Positions 6,448 through 11,255 of a stretch of 11,255 bases of DNA are shown here, one piece after another. Source of the DNA: CAZKZZ01 sp964557375 (GTDB lineage: Bacteria; Spirochaetota; Spirochaetia; SPDA01; CAZJBZ01); assembly GCA_964557375.1 (NCBI GenBank), contig CAZKZZ010000123.1:1-11255 (forward strand), read 5' to 3'. The position numbers and the translations under genes were made by a program. How positions within the stretch are numbered: the stretch's first letter is position 1; the number at the start of each line of letters is the position of its first letter. A model generated the notes under the pieces. That model was not told the DNA's origin, did no database searches, and saw only the letters and a list, made by a program, of their open reading frames with translations.

Positions 6448-7442
6448 ACAACATCCCCGGTTACGTGCAATATAGTAACAAGTATATGCAGAGTATCCGG
6501 ACCCTTCTCGAACTGATTAAAGGGGAGCCTTATCTATATATCCAAACCCACGATTTTCCGGACCACGATGCTGTTGCAGCCGCATTTGGTCTGCAATATA
6601 TGTTGAACGAGCAGGGAATCCAGTCCTATATTATCTATGAAGGAAGCATCCAGAGGGACTCTCTCATTCGCATGACCGAAGAGCTTTCCATATCAATAGA
6701 TCACGTGGTCGACCATTCGGTCCATCCGGACAACAAAATCATACTCGTAGACGGCTGCAAGGGGAACAAGAATGTTCGTGATCTCCCGGGAGAAGAACTT
6801 GCCGTTATCGACCACCACAACTCTCCTGCCCCGGAAGATGTACCCTTCGTCGATATTCGTCCGGAGTACGGGTCCTGTTCTACACTTATCTATACGTACT
6901 TGGATGAACTCGGCTTGACCATACCCCAAAATATTGCCTCGGCACTGATGATCGGGCTTTTAGTGGATACTGCCCATCTCTCGCGGGGTATGAGCGAAGC
7001 AGATATTACCTGCCACTCCAACCTCTATGGGAAGGCCGATATCGGGGTTGTAAACAGCATCCTCAGAAACAACATTCAAAAGCAGGACCTGAAGTACTAT
7101 AAAGAAGTTCTGAATGAGGTGACGATAGAAAACCGGGTCGCCTTCTACTGCTTCGAGAACGGCTGCAGTCAGAATTTATTGGGGATTCTCTCCGATTTTT
7201 TCCTCTCCATTCAGGAGGTGAACTTCGTATTCTTTTGTGCCGTCAACGAAGACCGAATAAATCTTTCTGTACGCAGCGAGAAACCGGAATGGAACGCCGC
7301 AAAAATCCTGCAAACCATACAGGGGGGGATTGTTTTCGGAAGCGGGCACCCCGATATTGCGGGAGGAGTGATACTCGATCCGTCCCTCTTCGATATCGAG
7401 AGGTGCTATCAGGAACTCAAACAGCTGCTGAAGGTGGAATAA
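6444..7442 (+). CDS. DHH/DHHA1-family phosphoesterase
   Basis: This protein of 318-332 residues carries the metal-binding motifs of the NrnA-like DHH family: HDFPDHDAVA (D40, D42), ILVDG (D103), VIDHHNS (D123, H124, H125) and GLLVDTAHLSRG (D175). It ends in a DHHA1 domain with a GSGHPDIAGG substrate loop (299-308) in place of the common GGGHP. Relatives hydrolyse short oligoribonucleotides, pAp or cyclic di-AMP-derived pApA; the substrate here is not determined. The start is ambiguous. TTG at 6444 would overlap the thrC stop as TTGA, suggesting coupling, while ATG at 6486 (residue 15) is also possible. Neither has a clear Shine-Dalgarno sequence. Residue numbers here use the TTG. The next gene follows after 15 bases. 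Confidence 0.85.
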   Translation: MNNIPGYVQYSNKYMQSIRTLLELIKGEPYLYIQTHDFPDHDAVAAAFGLQYMLNEQGIQSYIIYEGSIQRDSLIRMTEELSISIDHVVDHSVHPDNKIILVDGCKGNKNVRDLPGEELAVIDHHNSPAPEDVPFVDIRPEYGSCSTLIYTYLDELGLTIPQNIASALMIGLLVDTAHLSRGMSEADITCHSNLYGKADIGVVNSILRNNIQKQDLKYYKEVLNEVTIENRVAFYCFENGCSQNLLGILSDFFLSIQEVNFVFFCAVNEDRINLSVRSEKPEWNAAKILQTIQGGIVFGSGHPDIAGGVILDPSLFDIERCYQELKQLLKVE

Positions 7443-7457
7443 CAAAGGAAGAATATC

Positions 7458-7682
7458 ATGCCGGAATACAAAAAAATAATAGAGTTGAAAAACGATATAG
7501 AGGCACAGTTGATCTCCTCTATCCTCGATGAGCGGGAGATCCCCCATCATATGCACAGCTACCACGATAGTGCTTACGACGGTATTTTTCAGGTGCAGTT
7601 GGGGTGGGGCCATATAGAAGCTCCGGAAGAGTACCGTGAAGAGATCGAAAAAATATATTATGATTTAGGAAAGAAAGAATAA
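7458..7682 (+). CDS. Small DUF2007-like protein
   Basis: The 74-residue soluble protein has no signal peptide or membrane segment. Its layout resembles the DUF2007 'putative signal transducing protein' fold: a short beta strand (YKKIIELKN), a helix (DIEAQLISSILDEREIP), a second strand region with IPHHMHSYHDSAYDGIFQVQLGWGHIEAPEEY, and a C-terminal helix. It has several histidines and aromatics (HHMHSYH) but no cysteine, so no thiol-based site. AAGGAAG lies seven bases before the ATG. It sits between the phosphoesterase and the aldo/keto reductase, with the latter's ATG 12 bases after its stop, so cotranscription is likely. The family assignment is by eye, and the function is unknown. Confidence 0.75.
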   Translation: MPEYKKIIELKNDIEAQLISSILDEREIPHHMHSYHDSAYDGIFQVQLGWGHIEAPEEYREEIEKIYYDLGKKE

Positions 7683-7694
7683 TAGGGAGATGTT

Positions 7695-8789
7695 ATGATT
7701 TATAAAGAATACGGAACAACAGGAAAAAAAGTATCAGCATTGGGTTTCGGCGGTATGCGGTTCAAGGATGTTGATGATTATGATAAAGGCGTCGAAATGA
7801 TGCTCGAAGCAGCGAACGGAGGGGTTACCTATTTCGACACTGCCCCAAAATATTTCGGAACAAAGAGCGAAGAAATTTTCGGTATTGCTTTCAAAGAGTT
7901 TCAGAAAAAAGGGATCCCGTATTACAGCTCTACAAAGACATTTGCATCCACGGAAAAGGATGTACGTAAAGAAATCGAACAGCAACTGAAACGGCTCAAT
8001 CTCGATTCGATCGATTTCTATCATGTGTGGTGTATTACAAATCTCGAAAATTGGGAAAAGCGGAAACAGGACGGGGTAATAGAAATATTTCGTAAACTAA
8101 AGGATGAAGGCATTATCAATCATATCTGTGTTTCGAGTCATTTGATAGGTGATCAGATAAAGGAACTCTTGATGGAAGGGGTCTTCGAAGGGGTGACCTT
8201 CGGCTATTCCGCCTACAATTTTTCGACCCGGCAGAAAGCATTTGATGCCGTTACTCAACACAACCTCGGTGCCGTGGTCATGAATCCTTTGGGGGGAGGG
8301 CTCATCCCGCAGAATCCGGACCTGTTTCAGTTTATAAAAACCGACGAAAACGAAACGGTAGTCGATGCGGCCCTCCGGTTTCTCTGGTCTCATCCGGAGA
8401 TAACGGTGAGCCTGGTAGGATTCGGGAACGTAGACGAGGTAAAACAGGCGCTCGAGGCGATGGACGGATTCGAACCGTACTCGAAAGAAAAACTCGAGGA
8501 GATCAAATCACGGGCGGCAGGTTCATTCGAAGGGATCTGTACCGGCTGTCAGTACTGTGATGATTGTCCGGAAGGGGTACCCATTCCGAAATTGATGGAT
8601 GCATACAATCACAAACTGCTGCGGGGTAGTGATGAGGAGATTCTCGACAGGCTCAAGTGGCACTGGGGTATTTCGGCAGATGAAGCTGCCGCTTGTGTGG
8701 AATGCGGGCAGTGTGAAGAGGCCTGCACTCAACATTTAGATATTATTAACCGGTTGAACTACATAGCAAAGTTGAAAAACGCAGGATAG
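7695..8789 (+). CDS. Aldo/keto reductase with C-terminal 4Fe-4S domain
   Basis: The 364-residue protein starts with an aldo/keto reductase TIM barrel (about 1-270). The catalytic tetrad is visible: D48 (TYFDTAP), Y53, K81 (SSTKTF) and H110 (DFYHVW). The C-terminus carries eight cysteines in two ferredoxin-type groups: C282, C285, C288 and C291, then C334, C337, C340 and C344 (CVECGQCEEAC). These fit two 4Fe-4S clusters, although the first group (CX2CX2CX2C) is slightly unusual. This architecture is known in many anaerobes (the 'predicted oxidoreductase of the aldo/keto reductase family' group) and suggests coupling of substrate oxidation or reduction to ferredoxin-like electron flow; the substrate is unknown. 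GGGAGA ends four bases before the ATG. It lies inside the plus-strand operon. Confidence 0.92.
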   Translation: MIYKEYGTTGKKVSALGFGGMRFKDVDDYDKGVEMMLEAANGGVTYFDTAPKYFGTKSEEIFGIAFKEFQKKGIPYYSSTKTFASTEKDVRKEIEQQLKRLNLDSIDFYHVWCITNLENWEKRKQDGVIEIFRKLKDEGIINHICVSSHLIGDQIKELLMEGVFEGVTFGYSAYNFSTRQKAFDAVTQHNLGAVVMNPLGGGLIPQNPDLFQFIKTDENETVVDAALRFLWSHPEITVSLVGFGNVDEVKQALEAMDGFEPYSKEKLEEIKSRAAGSFEGICTGCQYCDDCPEGVPIPKLMDAYNHKLLRGSDEEILDRLKWHWGISADEAAACVECGQCEEACTQHLDIINRLNYIAKLKNAG

Positions 8790-8811
8790 CCGGCAAGAGG
8801 AGGAGCAGAAC

Positions 8812-9189
8812 ATGCTCGTGGAAGTCAAAGATGTCCGCCAAATCCCCAACGAAGGGTTCCGCCGCTGGTTCCGAGATGAATACTTCGATGTGATCGTCTG
8901 GTATACGGATGAAGAACAGAACGTCGTGGACGGGTTTCAGCTCTGCTACGATAAGGGAAGAGATGAGCATGCGGTGACCTGGAACCGGGACTACGGTTTT
9001 CGGCACCATAAAATCGACGACGGAGAGGTCCCGGGAGAAGCGAAAAGAACACCGGTACTGATACAGGACGGGGTATTCCCCAAAGATCCGGTACTTACCC
9101 GGTTCGAAGAGGCGAGCAGCGATATCGATGAGGAGATCAGGAACCTGGTTCTCGAAAAGATGTCCGAAATCCCGGATCATCTATTGTAG
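8812..9189 (+). CDS. Conserved protein of unknown function
   Basis: The 125-residue soluble protein has no signal peptide or membrane helix. Its sequence is rich in acidic and aromatic residues, with RRWFRDEYFDVIVWY (17-31), GFQLCYDKGRDEHAVTWNRDYGFRHHKID and TPVLIQDGVFPKDPVLTRFEEAS. It looks like a small conserved family I recall only as hypothetical, so I give no function. A very strong Shine-Dalgarno (GAGGAGGAG at 8797-8805) lies six bases before the ATG and fixes the start. It is the last gene of the plus-strand run, 22 bases after the aldo/keto reductase. Its last 53 bases overlap the end of the opposite-strand ATL gene, so both C-termini share DNA. Confidence 0.8.
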   Translation: MLVEVKDVRQIPNEGFRRWFRDEYFDVIVWYTDEEQNVVDGFQLCYDKGRDEHAVTWNRDYGFRHHKIDDGEVPGEAKRTPVLIQDGVFPKDPVLTRFEEASSDIDEEIRNLVLEKMSEIPDHLL

Positions 9190-9490
9190 GTTTCCACTGA
9201 TACGCTTTCAAATCGATGATGTCCCGCAAGCCGAGAGCAACCCCTTCATTCTCGAGGAGCAGTTTCTGCTCCTCATAACCGCCGCCGCGGGGGAGGGAAA
9301 TAGAACCCTTGGAATTGATTACTCGATGCCAGGGAAGATCGTGTTTCTCCGACATTGAATGGAGAATGCGCGACACCTGCCGGGCACCGCGGTGGTTTCC
9401 TGCCAATATTGCGATCTGACCGTAGGTTGCGACCCGGCCCGGCGGAATCGAACGGATTATCTCTACTACTCGTTTAGTAAAATCGGTAAT
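9137..9490 (-). CDS. Alkyltransferase-like protein (ATL, MGMT-family)
   Basis: This is the DNA-binding domain of the O6-alkylguanine alkyltransferase family. The frame reads FTKRVVEIIRSIPPGRVATYGQIA, then AGNHRGARQVSRILHS and LPWHRVINSKGSISLP, ending in LLLENEGVAL. The PCHR active site is PWHR, with Trp in place of the alkyl-accepting Cys. This marks an ATL protein, which binds O6-alkylguanine and recruits nucleotide excision repair without removing the alkyl group. The frame from the upstream stop (9509-9511) has no ATG, GTG or TTG before the TTG at 9406, which would cut off the conserved helix and TYGQIA. An ATT at 9488-9490, preceded by AGGGAAGAG, would give 117 residues of normal family layout and is used here. 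The last 17 or so residues are antisense to the neighbouring gene and may be an extension specific to this organism. Confidence 0.75.
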   Translation of the reverse strand: MTDFTKRVVEIIRSIPPGRVATYGQIAILAGNHRGARQVSRILHSMSEKHDLPWHRVINSKGSISLPRGGGYEEQKLLLENEGVALGLRDIIDLKAYQWKPTIDDPGFRTSFREPGS

Positions 9491-9539
9491 AGCGGTACTC
9501 TTCCCTTTTTACTGCCAGTATGGCACAATACGCCGAATT

Positions 9540-10646
9540 ATGGAAACAGTTGATATTACGGTTATCGGGGCCGGAGTGGTCGGCCTTGCTATAACGGAAG
9601 CACTCTCGAAGCAGACGGACAATCTGCTGCTTGTCGAACAGGAGCCCTCCTTCGGCAGGCACACCAGCAGCCGCAACAGCGAAGTGATTCATTCCGGTAT
9701 TTACTATGTGCCCGGGTATCTCAAGGCCGCGTTGAGTGTTGCCGGAAACAGCGCTCTGTATACGTTTCTCGAAAACGAACAGCTGCCGTACAGGAAATGC
9801 GGAAAGTTCATCGTAGCAACAAATGAGGCGGAAGTACCGGAAATCGAATCGATATACGAAAACGGGAAAATAAACGGGGTCGAGGGGACCGAATTGGTAG
9901 ACGGCACGCGCATCGGCAGAGAGGAGCCCGGTGTTCATGCCGTGAAAGGGATCTATGTACCGTCCACCGGTATTCTCGATGTCCACTCCCTCATGAAGCG
10001 GCTCGCATTCAAGGCGGAACAGAACGGGGCAATGGTCCTCTACTCCATGAAAGCAGCCCGTATCGATTTTGAACAGCCCGGGTTTACCATATCATTCGAA
10101 AACGGTGAGCAGGTCCGCTCGCGAGTAGTCATTAACGCGGCGGGACTCTTCGCTGACAAAGTATCGGCCATGGCAGGGATCGATACCGACGGCAACACGT
10201 ATACGCTCCGCTACTGCAAAGGTGAGTACTATAAAACGACACGATACAGGGGGATGAACAGACTGATATATCCGGTTCCGGACCCGGACGGGAAATCACT
10301 CGGCATTCACACTCGTCTCCATTTAGATGGAACGGTGGCCTTCGGGCCAAACGCGTATTTTGTCGATGATATTGATTATTCCATAGACGAACGGCATAAG
10401 GAGCAGTTCTACACATCGATCTCAAAGTTTCTGCCTATCGAGAAAGAGGACATCCACCCCGATGACTCCGGTATTAGACCCCAGCTGTATCCTCTCGATG
10501 ATAAACCCAGAGATTTTATCATCAGAAATGAAGCCGATAAAGGATTAAACGGATTCATCAATTTAGTAGGGATTGAATCTCCCGGCCTCACCTGCTGTCT
10601 TACTATTGCGGAATATGTACGGGACGCGGTCCTGCCTCAGATATAA
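9540..10646 (+). CDS. lhgO: FAD-dependent L-2-hydroxyglutarate oxidase/dehydrogenase-family protein
   Basis: The 368-residue protein of the DAO superfamily matches the LhgO/YgaF family. It opens with the FAD dinucleotide-binding fold (ITVIGAGVVGLAI, GAGVVG at 10-15), then SFGRHTSSRNSEVIHSGIYY (37-56), hallmark of this group. Later blocks are VINAAGLFADKVS, RYCKGEYYKT, GIHTRLHLDGTVAFGPNAYFVDDIDYS and GFINLVGIESPGLT. Known members oxidise L-2-hydroxyglutarate to 2-oxoglutarate and pass electrons to the membrane quinone pool or oxygen. In an anaerobe another 2-hydroxyacid or acceptor is possible. The ATG at 9540 has no clear Shine-Dalgarno sequence. It diverges from the ATL gene by about 50 bases and converges on the right-edge gene with 42 bases between the stops. 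The family is clear and the substrate is inferred. Confidence 0.88.
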   Translation: METVDITVIGAGVVGLAITEALSKQTDNLLLVEQEPSFGRHTSSRNSEVIHSGIYYVPGYLKAALSVAGNSALYTFLENEQLPYRKCGKFIVATNEAEVPEIESIYENGKINGVEGTELVDGTRIGREEPGVHAVKGIYVPSTGILDVHSLMKRLAFKAEQNGAMVLYSMKAARIDFEQPGFTISFENGEQVRSRVVINAAGLFADKVSAMAGIDTDGNTYTLRYCKGEYYKTTRYRGMNRLIYPVPDPDGKSLGIHTRLHLDGTVAFGPNAYFVDDIDYSIDERHKEQFYTSISKFLPIEKEDIHPDDSGIRPQLYPLDDKPRDFIIRNEADKGLNGFINLVGIESPGLTCCLTIAEYVRDAVLPQI

Positions 10647-10688
10647 CCCTTCTACTGTATGTGCCGCTGTTCCGCACTCCCCCTTTAC

Positions 10689-11255
10689 CTAAGCGCCTTT
10701 ATCCAGGATTTTCCTCACTTTGTTCGAAAAAACAGCGGCCTCACGCTCAGCTTCGGCAATGACCGGGTCTTGATCGAGCGGACCGAGTACAGCCTCCATT
10801 TCGTCCCGGCTTTGGTAGAGCATGATGCGGTAAGGGTCATTATAATCCTTTTCTCTCGAGGTTTTCGTACGGCGGAGGACTCTCTCTTTTGTATCGAGTG
10901 CCTCCTCGAGCAGTACAGTCAATTCTTTCACGGTGATTTCGGAAGGAGAGATATCGAAGAGACGGCTGACCACTTCCGCAGCGTAATTAAGTTCATCCTG
11001 CGGATATCGTTCCGCCTCTTCATAGTAAAACCGGTGTACCCGGTCCCATGAATCGATCTCGCCGGTAGTAATCATTGTTTTGAGGAGGCGGATACGGTCG
11101 GTGCGGAAAAGCTGCCCCCCGAGATTGGTCCAGACAGGATTATCCCGGGGATAATCTTGAGCCAGTCCATTTCCGGTTTCCTGTAACCATTTCTCTTTTA
11201 ACAGCTTCTCCAACAACTCGGCGGGAGAGGAAGCATCGATGTTTTTTAAAATGAC
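10689..11255 (-). CDS. DUF4954-family protein, C-terminal part (runs off window)
   Basis: The frame stays open to the right edge (first visible codons read VILKNIDASSPAELLEKLL), so only the last 188 residues are present. The visible part is helical and charged, with no membrane segment. It holds PVWTNLGGQLF, ITTGEIDSWDRVHRFYYEEAERYP, then KTSREKDYNDPYRIMLYQSRDEMEAVLGPLDQDP and a helical end. This block resembles what I recall of the C-terminus of DUF4954 proteins, large proteins of spirochaetes and Bacteroidetes with a left-handed beta-helix repeat region. The repeat domain would lie outside the window, so the match is partial. A TTG at 11214-11216 is not the true start, since family-like sequence continues upstream. 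The function is unknown. Confidence 0.7.
   Translation of the reverse strand, partial: VILKNIDASSPAELLEKLLKEKWLQETGNGLAQDYPRDNPVWTNLGGQLFRTDRIRLLKTMITTGEIDSWDRVHRFYYEEAERYPQDELNYAAEVVSRLFDISPSEITVKELTVLLEEALDTKERVLRRTKTSREKDYNDPYRIMLYQSRDEMEAVLGPLDQDPVIAEAEREAAVFSNKVRKILDKGA

Noticed and set aside
9474..9986. Minus-strand open frame of 170 codons opposite the start of the LhgO-family gene
   Set aside because: It is a shadow of the clear FAD-binding N-terminus on the plus strand and runs across the divergent gap without family similarity.

Overview
The window looks like chromosomal sequence from a spirochaete or a close relative. That is an inference from gene content: a FecR-domain secreted protein, a right-edge gene that resembles the C-terminus of DUF4954 proteins, a PlsC/zinc-ribbon fusion, frequent TTG starts, and hairpin repeats between genes. 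No rRNA or tRNA is present to confirm it. Apart from the repeat cluster the content is ordinary, and I see no phage, insertion sequence, CRISPR array or defence island.

Left part (1-3978), all on the minus strand. In transcription order it holds an AEC-family membrane transporter, a 460-base intergenic stretch, peptidase T (pepT), and a secreted FecR-domain protein. The intergenic stretch contains a hairpin-bearing repeat array (2738-3011), with an intrinsic-terminator-like structure (2629-2669) on the pepT side. The FecR gene seems to have its own sigma-70-type promoter, which overlaps the pepT stop codon.

Middle part (4079-9189), all on the plus strand and tightly packed like an operon. 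The order is a PlsC-type acyltransferase with a C-terminal zinc ribbon, threonine synthase (ATGA overlap), a DHH/DHHA1 phosphoesterase (possible TTGA overlap), a 74-residue DUF2007-like protein, an aldo/keto reductase with two 4Fe-4S motifs, and a conserved 125-residue protein of unknown function. The operon mixes membrane lipid, amino acid, nucleotide and redox functions, so it reads as a housekeeping cluster with no single pathway.

Right part (9137-11255). A minus-strand alkyltransferase-like (ATL) DNA-repair protein overlaps the end of the operon tail to tail. It has no ATG, GTG or TTG start that would give a full-length product. An LhgO-family FAD-dependent oxidoreductase runs the other way from it. 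It converges on a minus-strand gene that continues past the right edge.

The points most worth a second look are the roughly 80-base hairpin array that supplies the transporter's stop codon, the acyltransferase whose HX4D motif reads HX4G, and the missing canonical start of the ATL gene.
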